The position numbers were made by a program, and so were the translations under genes. A DNA stretch of 64,000 bases, taken from NCBI GenBank assembly GCA_017302895.1, contig JAFLBV010000003.1, positions 135,115 to 199,114 on the forward strand, read 5' to 3'. Numbering within the stretch: the first letter of the stretch is position 1; every line of letters starts with the position of its first letter. This document shows, piece by piece, positions 1 through 8,588 of this stretch. This DNA comes from Ignavibacteria bacterium (GTDB lineage: Bacteria > Bacteroidota > Ignavibacteria > Ignavibacteriales > Ignavibacteriaceae). Below the pieces are notes generated by a model that ran no database searches, had not been told where the DNA came from, and worked only from the letters and a program-made list of their open reading frames with translations.

Positions 1-1150
1 CGGGTTCATTCTTTTTTTGTCTTCGCCGGCGAATGATTATAAAGAGGGGAATCAGCAGGGCGACAATGCCGGCTCCTGTGTATGTTATCCATCCGGGATA
101 TTGTTTTCTTCCCGGCTCTGGAATCAGATTAAGCCTCTCCCGGTATTCTTTTTCGGTCATTGCGGGTAGATAGAGGGAGAAAGTCAACAGTTTCTTTTTC
201 GACTTTTCCACTGAGTGAAGTACTGCATAAAGTCTTTTGTAAACCGTATCCAGCTTTACCGACACAAGGTCGAGACTGTCCATTTCGACAGGGAGCAGGT
301 TCCCGGTTATGATTCCGTTGGGCTTTTCTTCGAGTGCAGCTTTCCTGTTATTGGTATTTAATCTGTAGAACGAAGTGACATCCTTTAGCCTCGAACTGTC
401 GGGGAGAGGTGCCTGCTGCCAGTTGAAGTAATAACTCAACTGCCAGCCGGGGTTATCGATTTTAAGATCGAGATCACCCTCGCTGTCATAAGCGGTGATT
501 CCCGTTACTTCGGAAAATTTCCATCTGTGCTTCAGCTCACCGTTGATAATCAACTTCAAATCTCGAAGAATGAGGTCCATGCAATCATTGTCACGATAAT
601 TTGCGCCAAAGTTGATTTCTGACGCTTTCCCCGGTTTCAGATACCTGCTCTCGGCTTTCTTCTGAATGCCGTCCAATATTGCAGTCACACTTCCCTTATT
701 TTCATCAACGGAGAGTTTAAATGTAAACTTCCTCTTTTCGGTGAATTCAGAAAGAGGGACAGGAAAAGACAACAGAACAAACCTTCCGTTTACTCTTACC
801 TGAAGATTAACATTCGAAGAATCAGGATGATAGAGATACCGGAGTGCAAGCTGGTATGAACTGTTCCTTATTTCAAAAATGTTTGCAAAAACTCTGTTGT
901 ACCAGACGGAAAATCCGAACTCAAGTCCGTATTTCTCACCAGAACCCGAAACATCTTCCTTCAAAATTGAAAATTTTGTTTTTTGAGAATCCAAGAGACG
1001 TATCTCTTTTCCGTCAAGGCTCTGCAGTTTGTTGTGATTGCCGTAAAAAAAGAGACCGGGTTCCCGTGTCAAAGATGTATCGGTCGCACTGACCATGAAT
1101 GAACAGGCAACAAGGAAGAAAATGACGGTGCTGATTGAGCGGTTAATCAT
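1..1150 (-). CDS. Membrane-anchored LamG-like sensor protein, paralog of the next gene (C-terminus beyond window)
   Basis: The frame is open from an ATG at 1150 to the window edge (383 codons), so the protein is partial. Residues 1-24 look like a signal peptide. Residues about 25-215 resemble the LamG/concanavalin-like N-terminal domain of the upstream neighbour, with a similar run ending in a short helix and an HRWKF motif (HHWQF in the neighbour). About 130 further residues have no recognisable domain, and the Kelch repeats of the neighbour are absent. A hydrophobic helix at about residues 352-374 is followed by a basic RRRRQKK stop-transfer. By analogy with the neighbour, a cytoplasmic winged-helix region probably follows outside the window; that is inference. 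The ATG overlaps the stop of the upstream gene by 8 bases, so the two are probably translationally coupled. Identity as a gene is secure; function is inferred from the paralog. Confidence 0.8.
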   Translation of the reverse strand, partial: MINRSISTVIFFLVACSFMVSATDTSLTREPGLFFYGNHNKLQSLDGKEIRLLDSQKTKFSILKEDVSGSGEKYGLEFGFSVWYNRVFANIFEIRNSSYQLALRYLYHPDSSNVNLQVRVNGRFVLLSFPVPLSEFTEKRKFTFKLSVDENKGSVTAILDGIQKKAESRYLKPGKASEINFGANYRDNDCMDLILRDLKLIINGELKHRWKFSEVTGITAYDSEGDLDLKIDNPGWQLSYYFNWQQAPLPDSSRLKDVTSFYRLNTNNRKAALEEKPNGIITGNLLPVEMDSLDLVSVKLDTVYKRLYAVLHSVEKSKKKLLTFSLYLPAMTEKEYRERLNLIPEPGRKQYPGWITYTGAGIVALLIPLFIIIRRRRQKKNEP

Positions 1151-3704
1151 TTTTTGACTCGATAAATTCGCTAAAATTCTTGCCGAATTCTTCCTTATAG
1201 TGGCGTTTGAACCCTCTCCGGAACGAGTTAAACTCTTTTTTCGCTTCTGTTTCTCTGCCAAGAAGTATCATGGATTTGAGTTTGAACTTCAGGATCTCTT
1301 CCCCGAGGGGATCCTGACTCAGGACAATGTCAGATATCTGGACACAGGTCTCAAATTCCTGTTTATTGTAGAAGGTATTCAGAATCCCGACTGATTTCCT
1401 GATGATTGCAGATACCATTTCGGTTCTCACTCCGGTTGCCCAGTCAGAATGTATTTCGGCAAGATACTCACCTCTCGATACAATTTTAAGAAAGCGGTTC
1501 AAATCCTGATCCGACCAGAGTTTCAAATCCCTGAGGAGCAGATCGTTCATCAACTTCTGTTCGTTTATCATACCGGGAGGAAGGATAATTTTTACAGAAT
1601 CAGATTCGGTAACAACTGTCATATTGCAATTCGTCGTTATTAGAGAACGCAATTTGGAGAAAGCCACATTTCTGTTGTTTTTTATGTTCTCCGGAGGGAT
1701 GTCCACCCACAAAATCTGCTCAAGTCTGCTGAAAAGTACCCCGTGCTCAGGATTGGGTGTGGAATAATAGAGGATTATTGCGAACAATTCTGCCAGTTTT
1801 GGTGTGAAACCTTCGTCAACCCGCTCACCTTTATCATTTACAATGGTCAGCCCTCCAAACAGTGAAACATACTTTTCTGTCGGGTCATACCCCGTGTCAG
1901 GAATGCTTTCAGACTCCGCTTTTCTTTTCTTCCTTCTTTTCATCAGGAAAAAGAAAAACACAGCGGGAACCCCAACGAAAGCAAGGATGATTGCGGAGTA
2001 TTTGAGAATCCTGTTCCGTCTCTCAATCTTGAAGGGAGTTGATGCTTCCTTCAATTCCATGAGTTCTTTATCAGTGAGTATTGGAGTCCTGATTTTATGA
2101 AATACAGGGATGGAATCGTTCTGGTCTACAGAGTAATTCCAGAGATACAGGAGCTGAGTTTCATAATCGACATAAAGTCCAAAGGAGACAGGCCCTTTTT
2201 GCTGTCCCGGCAGAGTGTCGCCCATGGCAATCATATTACTGTCAGAAAGAGACAGGTAGTAAATTCTGTTCAACCCTTTTTCATAGACTCTACAGATTGA
2301 GTAAAACGCACTTTGATTTCTGTCAGCCCAAACAGAAAGATCGGTGGTAATCAGATTTTCCGGATTGTTCCATTTCCAGATTTTTTTCCAGGTCAAAGTC
2401 GACAGATCAAGTTCAAAGAGATCCCAAATCGGATGCTGTGCATCTTCCTGCCTGCCGGATTCTACTCCGATTCCGCCGAATATATAGTAACGGTTTCGGT
2501 TAAGATTTTTCAGGATACTGAAGTAAGTCCCGGGGAGTGGTTTTTCCCCTTTCGTCAGGCATGTGTCCCATTGTTGAGTGTATTTGTTATACTTTAACAG
2601 AACATTTTTAAATTTATACCAGCCGTAGCCTCCATATAAATAAACGGAAGTGTCCGTTTGATCCACAAAGGAATGTCCCCCGTAGTGATGGCCGTCGGGT
2701 GTGATCTTGTCCATCTGCATTAAGAACCTGCCCGTTCTGAAATTCAGTACCCCGGGTTTGTCAGGATAACCTGAGTGAGCAGAGATGAGGCTGTCGTTTT
2801 CCTTGAGCGGGCTTACCATAAAGAACTTAAAGTCATTCAGAGGATAGCCTATCTTTGTGCGGGTCTTGTTTCTTAGATTATAAATCCGGATGCCATTCTT
2901 ATCAATATGGATGTGCTCAGGCGAGGGTGCCGCTCTTGGATAGAGGTTGCTTTCCCGGTATTCAGCAGAAACTGCAGGTTCCCAATAGAAATGTTTGTTT
3001 ATAAGCCATTCACAGTTTTCTGTTTCAGCGTCCAACCCCCCCTCTTCGTCGTATGCTATGTTTCCTGTCAATTCGGTGAACTGCCAGTGATGCAACAGAT
3101 TGCCTGCAGAACTCAACTTCAAATCCTTCAAAATCATTGGCAGGCAATTCCCTGAACCGGCTTCTCTTCCAAATCTGAGGTCGATCCCCTCGCTTCTTTT
3201 AATCGATTTGAAAGATCCCTGTTTGGTAATTCCGTCCATCCTGATTAAAATACTTCCTTTTTCCTCGTTTATCTCCAGCAGAAAGGGGAACCAGTGCCCG
3301 TCATAAACCATGTCAACCGGCATCTGAAACGAAATCCCCGTCTTTTTACCGTCGAGCAACAATTCAAAAACGGCCTCACTGTTTGTTTCTGCTGTTCTGT
3401 AGTAGAATGAAATATGATACTTGCCTCCCTTGAGAGAAAAAACCTCGCCACTGGTTGTGTTTTCCCAAAGGCAGAAGACAAACCCGATGGAGTATTTCTC
3501 TCCCGGGAATATTTTTTTCGATTTGGTGATGTGAAACAGCGACCTTTTTTCCTTTGGTAAAGGTATCCGTTTCAGAGGAGAAGAGGAAGTGAAGTGGTAA
3601 TTTCCTGAAAACTGCAGACCACTGTAACGGGTGGCATCCAATGTCTGCGGATGCACCTGAAACAGCAAAACGATGGCTAAAAATGCTGTTAGTATGACCG
3701 GCAT
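1143..3704 (-). CDS. Membrane-spanning regulator: LamG-like + Kelch sensor, TM helix, SARP-like winged helix
   Basis: The 853-residue protein has a signal peptide (about 1-20), a LamG/concanavalin-like domain (about 30-230), and a Kelch/galactose-oxidase-like stretch with motifs such as YLYGGYGWYKF and YIFGGIG (about 290-545). One transmembrane helix lies at about 568-588, with a basic RRKKRK stop-transfer. The cytoplasmic part starts near residue 612 with LFGGLTI and continues through a winged helix of the SARP/BTAD type (helix-turn-helix ending in NNRNVAFSKLRSL), then an all-helical BTAD-like region to the end. This architecture implies an extracytoplasmic ligand, perhaps carbohydrate, sensed across the inner membrane with direct DNA binding from the membrane. 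The ligand and target genes are unknown. It overlaps its downstream paralog by 8 bases. Domain calls are by pattern. Confidence 0.82.
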   Translation of the reverse strand: MPVILTAFLAIVLLFQVHPQTLDATRYSGLQFSGNYHFTSSSPLKRIPLPKEKRSLFHITKSKKIFPGEKYSIGFVFCLWENTTSGEVFSLKGGKYHISFYYRTAETNSEAVFELLLDGKKTGISFQMPVDMVYDGHWFPFLLEINEEKGSILIRMDGITKQGSFKSIKRSEGIDLRFGREAGSGNCLPMILKDLKLSSAGNLLHHWQFTELTGNIAYDEEGGLDAETENCEWLINKHFYWEPAVSAEYRESNLYPRAAPSPEHIHIDKNGIRIYNLRNKTRTKIGYPLNDFKFFMVSPLKENDSLISAHSGYPDKPGVLNFRTGRFLMQMDKITPDGHHYGGHSFVDQTDTSVYLYGGYGWYKFKNVLLKYNKYTQQWDTCLTKGEKPLPGTYFSILKNLNRNRYYIFGGIGVESGRQEDAQHPIWDLFELDLSTLTWKKIWKWNNPENLITTDLSVWADRNQSAFYSICRVYEKGLNRIYYLSLSDSNMIAMGDTLPGQQKGPVSFGLYVDYETQLLYLWNYSVDQNDSIPVFHKIRTPILTDKELMELKEASTPFKIERRNRILKYSAIILAFVGVPAVFFFFLMKRRKKRKAESESIPDTGYDPTEKYVSLFGGLTIVNDKGERVDEGFTPKLAELFAIILYYSTPNPEHGVLFSRLEQILWVDIPPENIKNNRNVAFSKLRSLITTNCNMTVVTESDSVKIILPPGMINEQKLMNDLLLRDLKLWSDQDLNRFLKIVSRGEYLAEIHSDWATGVRTEMVSAIIRKSVGILNTFYNKQEFETCVQISDIVLSQDPLGEEILKFKLKSMILLGRETEAKKEFNSFRRGFKRHYKEEFGKNFSEFIESKND

Positions 3705-3760
3705 TCTGATTATAAGTCCAAGCGGTGAAAGGAAATATTTAAGGTGACCCTAAATATAGA

Positions 3761-4594
3761 TTATTTCTTCGAGTTTTTAAAACCTCTAAGAATTATACTC
3801 CTAACTATTCCGTTGAACAAAACATCTGGCAGCAGCCTTCTCAGGTAAAGAATCCCCATTGAACCGACGGGATATCGCAGTTTCCATCCTGTATCGGAGG
3901 CAGCTTTTACAATTTTTTTTGCGGCTTTTTTTGCAGAAATACCCTTATTTCCGGCTGAATTCATGTTTTTGAAGGCTGTGCTGAAATAATCTTCATAACC
4001 ATCCCCGGGTTTCGGCTCGAGAATATTCATGGAACGGTCGTAGAAATCTGTTTTTACGGGACCCGGCTCAACGATCTTTATTTTGATGTTGAAGGGGACA
4101 AGTTCATGCTGAAGTGACTCGGAAAAACCCTCCACTGCCCACTTTGTTCCATGGTAAAAACTGTAAAAGGGGAATGTAACCCTTCCGCCGACAGATGCAA
4201 CATTTACAATCGTTCCGCTTTTTTGTTTTTTCATATGTGGCAGCACTTCACCCGTGAGTCTTACAATTCCCATAAAGTTGGTGTCAAACTGCTTTTTAAC
4301 CAGGTCCTCTTCATAGTGTTCGAACACACCTGTTAGAGCGTAACCGGCATTGTTGACCAGCACATCAATTCCTCCAAAGTTGGTAACGGTGTATTCGACT
4401 GCCTTTTTCACTGATTCGGAGTCAGTTACATCAAGATCAATAATGTTCACGCGTCTTTCATCGTGAAGAAGCGTCTTTCTCCCGGCAGCATTTCGCATTC
4501 CTGCAACAACGCTCCAGCCCGCTTCAGCAAAAAGTTTGCAGGCTTCAAGTCCGATTCCCGAAGAACTTCCCGAAACAAGAACAGTCTTGCCCAT
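3761..4594 (-). CDS. Short-chain dehydrogenase/reductase (SDR)
   Basis: Classical SDR of 277 residues. The N-terminal nucleotide-binding motif is SGSSSGIG (TGxxxGxG type, about residues 8-15). NNAG lies near residue 86, the catalytic serine is in VASVGG, and the catalytic pair is in YHGTK (YxxxK). The PGPVKT motif after the active site is typical of the family. It is an NAD(P)-dependent oxidoreductase acting on an unknown carbonyl or alcohol. The C-terminal region, rich in hydrophobic and basic residues (LYLRRLLP), resembles SDRs that act on lipid-like substrates near membranes, but that is only an impression. It stands alone, divergent from the FecR-like gene and 56 bases downstream of the regulator start. 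Confidence 0.93.
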   Translation of the reverse strand: MGKTVLVSGSSSGIGLEACKLFAEAGWSVVAGMRNAAGRKTLLHDERRVNIIDLDVTDSESVKKAVEYTVTNFGGIDVLVNNAGYALTGVFEHYEEDLVKKQFDTNFMGIVRLTGEVLPHMKKQKSGTIVNVASVGGRVTFPFYSFYHGTKWAVEGFSESLQHELVPFNIKIKIVEPGPVKTDFYDRSMNILEPKPGDGYEDYFSTAFKNMNSAGNKGISAKKAAKKIVKAASDTGWKLRYPVGSMGILYLRRLLPDVLFNGIVRSIILRGFKNSKK

Positions 4595-4772
4595 ATAGCT
4601 CCTTTTTAATTTGTTCTAAAAATGTTAAATTGGGGTTTGGGAATATCGCATTGGAAAATTTACCAAAATTGCACCCAAATATGATCAGAATCACACTAAT
4701 TTACATCATTGAGAACAAAAGTGGTGGTCAGTTGGTTAAACAATCAGATTTAATAACCTTAAGAAAGACACA

Positions 4773-5771
4773 ATGAAAAAGATCGTTTACTTTTTACCTC
4801 TTCTTCTCTTTTTTGCAATATCCTTCGCTTCCGATGCACCCGGTGTTCCCGTTGCCCTTGTTACAGGTACTGAAGGGTCGCCCGTAGTGGTAAACCCCGC
4901 AACACAAACTGAAACAGCTCTCCTGCAGGGTGCAACGCTTGAAGAAGGTGACATTGTTTCTCTCAACTCCGATTCAAAAGTAACCATCTACTTCATGGAC
5001 GGCGAAATTGTAAATCTGATGCCAAAACAAAAACTTTTCGTGGGGAAAGAATCCGGGACATCCAGACTTGACGATGGAAACGGACAGACCTCCGCTCTTC
5101 AATCCGGAATTAACGCTATTTCAAGAAAAAATGTAAATCTGACCGCAAAAAACGACATCGACAAGGAACTCTCATCCCCTGCAAGTTTCAGGGCTGAAGG
5201 TGTGATTCCAATAGCCCCGGCGGGACTTATCATCTCCGAGAATCCGGAATTCACCTGGTTCGACTCGGCATATACCGAAGCAACCCCTGTCGAAAAGCAG
5301 TATGTTCTCCTCGTGATGGACTCAAAAAACAAAGAGGTTTTCCGCGGGACAGTTAAAGGAATGACCAACACGCTTGTTAAATTTACAATTCCCGGAGTGA
5401 ATTTCACTCAAACCGATTCAAAACAAAGATTTAAATGGGATGTGTATCCTCTTGGAAAAGAACCGAAACTCGGCGCGAGTTATGATTTGGCGGGCGTAAT
5501 AATTGTAGCCGACAAGAAATTTACGGCTGATGTGAATGCCGCACTTGCAGATATCAATAAAAATGATAAACTTGATGAGCAGAGCAAGCTCTTCCTGAAG
5601 GGACTTGTCCTCAAAGATTTCAAATGCTATTCTGATGCAATTGTCACCCTTGACAAACTCGGAAGCGACAGCAAGGTATCAAAAAACATCCTTGGTCAGA
5701 AAGCCTGGTTGTATGCCAGACTCGGAGCAAACGGATCATTCATGGTTAAAAAATACGCTGCAATTCTTTGA
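4773..5771 (+). CDS. Secreted FecR-domain-like protein
   Basis: A 332-residue protein with a clear signal peptide (MKKIVYFLPLLLFFAISFAS). Residues about 22-95 look like a FecR-type domain: a short beta-rich segment reading ATLEEGDIVSLNSDSKVTIYFMDGE, the usual 'threshold plus charged strand' layout of FecR-like periplasmic domains. A second beta-rich segment (about 140-240) follows, then a helical tail (about 245-332) that could be TPR-like. No membrane anchor or anti-sigma region is seen, so it is probably a periplasmic or surface protein rather than a true FecR sensor. The stop codon lies 4 bases from the stop of the convergent neighbour. The role is unknown. Confidence 0.72.
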   Translation: MKKIVYFLPLLLFFAISFASDAPGVPVALVTGTEGSPVVVNPATQTETALLQGATLEEGDIVSLNSDSKVTIYFMDGEIVNLMPKQKLFVGKESGTSRLDDGNGQTSALQSGINAISRKNVNLTAKNDIDKELSSPASFRAEGVIPIAPAGLIISENPEFTWFDSAYTEATPVEKQYVLLVMDSKNKEVFRGTVKGMTNTLVKFTIPGVNFTQTDSKQRFKWDVYPLGKEPKLGASYDLAGVIIVADKKFTADVNAALADINKNDKLDEQSKLFLKGLVLKDFKCYSDAIVTLDKLGSDSKVSKNILGQKAWLYARLGANGSFMVKKYAAIL

Positions 5772-5775
5772 TTGA

Positions 5776-7350
5776 CTACTTAAGAAGAGTCATCGCTTTG
5801 GTTTGACTGAAGAGAACCTTACCCCCTGTCTCCTTTGCGACGGCTCTGTAGAAATAAACTCCCGAATTTAAGGCGTTGGAAGAGAATTTAATCTTCCTGA
5901 CGCCTTTTTCATTTACACCCGAGTAGATTGTTGTGACATGCTCACCGGGGACAGTAAAAAGTTCGAGTGTCAACTCACACGCAACGGGCAGCACCACTTC
6001 GAAAACAGTGTCGGAATTGAAGGGGTTGGGGTAGTTCTGACTAACCACAAAACCGTTCGGCAGCAGAATCTCCACACTGTTCACACCTGAATATTCATAG
6101 GTCCCGTCGTTATCAACCATTTTTAATCTGTATTCATATCTCGAGGGTTGAGGCTTTACATCAGTAAAAGAGTAATACTTGACCGAGTTGCTCTGCCCGG
6201 CTGCTTCAACTGAACCGATCTGCACCCACTCGTGGTCAGGTTTTCTTCGCTCAACAAAGAATGCGTAAGAGTTTACCTCGGTTGCTGTTCCCCAAAAAAG
6301 TTTTACATCACCCTTTTCCTCCCTGATCTGGAAATAATTCAGTTCGACGGGGAGAGGGTCTTCACCAAAAGTGGCGATTATTGCATTAGCCATCTTGTTC
6401 CAGCCTGTGATGTCATCCCTGAGTTTTGTCTTTTCCTGCTCAAGATGAAGGAACCGGCCTGATGAAACCGATGCGGAAGTACTGCAGGGACTGCTGCTGC
6501 TGTTCAGATACCTCCCCTGTACATTAGTTAGCCCTGCAAGTTTTGTCCAGGAGGTGTTCACATGCATCAGTTCATAAGTCAAGGATGTGTCCTGCGCTTC
6601 AAGATTGTTCATCAGTTCAGTCAACCAGTCAGTAGAAGGAGTATCTCTTGTGCCATTACTCATAATCACATAAGGGTCACCGGTCCCTTTTGTGAAACCG
6701 TGCAGTTGAATTGCTATCATGCCCGAAATCTGTTCATCAAAAACCTCGGTTGACCGCTGGAGAGCGGAAACCAGATTGTGAGGCTGATCCGATTTGCGGA
6801 ATGCTTCATCAACCCCCGAACAAACCGTTGTTGTTCCGGCACACTCCGATGCTGTTAAAGAATTGCACCTGTGCGTCCCCGAAATGTAGAAACCCCTTGC
6901 CCCTGCCTGCTTAAAGACATGAATTCCCTGCTTCCCTGTGTTAAAATCATATTTGGGATGTGGTGACTGGATAAACAACTTCTGCCTTAGGGGATTCGGA
7001 TTTAAGACCACCGTACCCCAATAGTTTGAACCTGTGTCCTTCTTCTCGAGGAAATAATATTGCTTGTCGGGGTTGGGTTCCGTGTCCATGAAAGAAACGA
7101 CTTCATAACCTATCGAATCGGCAATTCCATGTGCTGTCGAGTAATTCCCTGCAAACATTGCATTCAGAGCCCGCTCCCAGATATTCATCTGTTCGGATGT
7201 CGGTTCAACATAAAGTCCGCGAGGTGCTGTATCGGGAATTGCCGAGATTAGCGTGTTAAAATAGGTTATCAAATTGTCACTTCGGTTCACTTGTGCAGAG
7301 ACATTAAGGCACAGCAATACTGCGACAACAAGGGTTGTGTATATTCTCAT
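5776..7350 (-). CDS. T9SS-exported protein, possible metallohydrolase
   Basis: The 524-residue protein has a signal peptide ending in NVSAQ and a C-terminal T9SS type A sorting domain: NYPNPFNS near residue 437, then the GVNEKGVRKIKF and SGVYFYRA strands. Residues about 30-335 form an unfamiliar domain. It contains SPHPKYDF, SGTHRC, IQLHGF and FLHLEQEKTK, an order of His and acidic residues loosely reminiscent of the N-formylglutamate amidohydrolase/carboxypeptidase fold. That is only a hint of a zinc hydrolase and has not been tested. A linker of fibronectin-like strands (about 340-425) precedes the sorting domain. It should be exported across the outer membrane and cleaved at or near the sorting domain. 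Enzymatic identity is uncertain. Confidence 0.8.
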   Translation of the reverse strand: MRIYTTLVVAVLLCLNVSAQVNRSDNLITYFNTLISAIPDTAPRGLYVEPTSEQMNIWERALNAMFAGNYSTAHGIADSIGYEVVSFMDTEPNPDKQYYFLEKKDTGSNYWGTVVLNPNPLRQKLFIQSPHPKYDFNTGKQGIHVFKQAGARGFYISGTHRCNSLTASECAGTTTVCSGVDEAFRKSDQPHNLVSALQRSTEVFDEQISGMIAIQLHGFTKGTGDPYVIMSNGTRDTPSTDWLTELMNNLEAQDTSLTYELMHVNTSWTKLAGLTNVQGRYLNSSSSPCSTSASVSSGRFLHLEQEKTKLRDDITGWNKMANAIIATFGEDPLPVELNYFQIREEKGDVKLFWGTATEVNSYAFFVERRKPDHEWVQIGSVEAAGQSNSVKYYSFTDVKPQPSRYEYRLKMVDNDGTYEYSGVNSVEILLPNGFVVSQNYPNPFNSDTVFEVVLPVACELTLELFTVPGEHVTTIYSGVNEKGVRKIKFSSNALNSGVYFYRAVAKETGGKVLFSQTKAMTLLK

Positions 7351-7387
7351 GGGGTTACAATTATTTGGTTAAATGCGATTAATTAAG

Positions 7388-7498
7388 AAATTCATCCTTC
7401 AGCCTTCAAACTTCAGCCTTCAGAAATTCATCCCTCAGCCTTCAAGCTTCAGCCTTCAGAAATTCATCCCTCAGCCTTCAAGCTCCTGCCTTCAATTC
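7388..7498 (+). repeat. 36-bp tandem repeat of the TCAGCC family, three copies
   Basis: Three contiguous units start at 7388, 7424 and 7460, each opening with AAATTCATCC and containing CAGCCTTCA twice; the third decays at its end. There are no unique spacers, so this is not a CRISPR array. In the direction of the adjacent HAD gene (- strand) the array reads GAAGGCTGA and begins at that gene's stop codon. Confidence 0.9.
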
Positions 7499-8136
7499 AG
7501 ATGTTCCACAAAGTCATTGATGCTGTCAAAGACGGGGACACCGGCGGCAAGAAGTCGCTCTTTTGTCTGGTGCCCTGAAGCAGTAAGGATGCAATCGATG
7601 CCCATTTCCTTTGCCACTTCATAATCATGCAGTGTGTCGCCCACCAGCACTGCCGATTTTTTGGCATCTCCAAGTCTGTTTATTAAATCGAGTCCAAGTT
7701 CCAGTTTGCTGTGGGCATACACATCTCCAAGACCGTGAATTTCTTCGAAATAGCCCGTCAGACCGTGTTTTTCCACCACATCAAGAAGTTCCTTTTTAAC
7801 ATAAGCCGAAAGAATGTACTGTTTGATGCCGTGTCCCGCCACTTTTGAAAGCACCGTTTCCACCTGCTCGAAAAGATCCATTTCGTGGCGTCGAACCTCG
7901 TAGGTATCAGCCCATTCCTTCCCGATAATTTCGAAGGGGTGCTTCTCAAAATCAACACCCGCAGCCCTGTAATATTCCTTCACGGGGAAGGTAAATATCT
8001 CCCTGTACCTGTCAAATGTGAGGCGGTCGTAGCCGTTTTCCTCTAAAATGTTGTTTATTATATCAAGACAGACATGAACATCATTGAAAAGTGTCCCGTT
8101 CCAGTCCCATATAACATGTGTGTAGTGTTTGAACAT
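7492..8136 (-). CDS. HAD-superfamily hydrolase, phosphoglycolate phosphatase-like
   Basis: The 214-residue protein shows HAD motif I as DWNGT near residue 11 (nucleophile and acid-base region), a helical cap domain (about 20-85), motif II in the LSAYVKK region, and motif IV in VLVGDTLHDYEVAKEMG (about 162-178). This fits a small cytosolic Mg-dependent phosphatase of the Gph/PpaX type, possibly for phosphoglycolate or pyrophosphate; the substrate cannot be read. The motif I second aspartate of DxD is replaced by asparagine (DWNGT), as seen in some subfamilies. It follows the Cpn10-like gene by 29 bases. Its 3' end runs into the 36-bp repeat array, which supplies the sequence just after the stop codon. 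Confidence 0.9.
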   Translation of the reverse strand: MFKHYTHVIWDWNGTLFNDVHVCLDIINNILEENGYDRLTFDRYREIFTFPVKEYYRAAGVDFEKHPFEIIGKEWADTYEVRRHEMDLFEQVETVLSKVAGHGIKQYILSAYVKKELLDVVEKHGLTGYFEEIHGLGDVYAHSKLELGLDLINRLGDAKKSAVLVGDTLHDYEVAKEMGIDCILTASGHQTKERLLAAGVPVFDSINDFVEHLN

Positions 8137-8165
8137 TAATTCTTCATAACTTGATTTTTATCGAA

Positions 8166-8558
8166 TTACACCATGAAGTCATCACGGATCAGCAGAAGAA
8201 TTGCTGTCTGTGGTACGATTACGAGCCTTTCACGATCATACTCAATCTCGATGGCATCTTTTTTCAGGTAGATTGCCATGTCACCTTCGCGTGCCTGAAG
8301 ACCGATGTACCTCGTCGAATCCTTTTCTTTCCACGGCTCATCGTCGCCCGGCATCGCAATCGGGTAACCGGGACCCGTCTTCAGAACATATCCGCTCTGC
8401 ACTTTTTCCCGTTCGGTAACACCCGGCGGGAGGTAGAGTCCGCCATGAGTTCTTCCTTCGTCTTCAACAGGTTTAACGAGAACTTTGTCGCCAACCACGA
8501 TAAATTTCTGCAAGTCTCTCAAGTAGCCCGCCGTTCTTTTAGTTTCTGTTCCATACAT
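8166..8558 (-). CDS. Divergent Cpn10/GroES-family co-chaperonin
   Basis: A protein of 130 residues, longer than the usual ~95 of GroES. The core starts at VGDKVLVKP (about residue 22) and includes the mobile-loop-like GGLYLPPGVTEREK and a VQSGYVLKTGPGY strand, the standard Cpn10 order. An N-terminal extension of about 20 residues and a C-terminal extension after IVPQTAILLLI are extra. No groEL lies nearby, so this is not the classical groES in its operon; it may be a paralog with a specialised client. It sits between the secreted endonuclease gene (30 bases upstream) and the HAD gene (29 bases downstream), probably one transcript. Family membership is well supported; role unknown. Confidence 0.85.
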   Translation of the reverse strand: MYGTETKRTAGYLRDLQKFIVVGDKVLVKPVEDEGRTHGGLYLPPGVTEREKVQSGYVLKTGPGYPIAMPGDDEPWKEKDSTRYIGLQAREGDMAIYLKKDAIEIEYDRERLVIVPQTAILLLIRDDFMV

Positions 8559-8588
8559 TTTAATTTTCTTTCCGAATTATATAGCGCC

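Noticed and set aside
7388..7498. Possible CRISPR array (36-bp repeats)
   Set aside because: No spacers between the three units.
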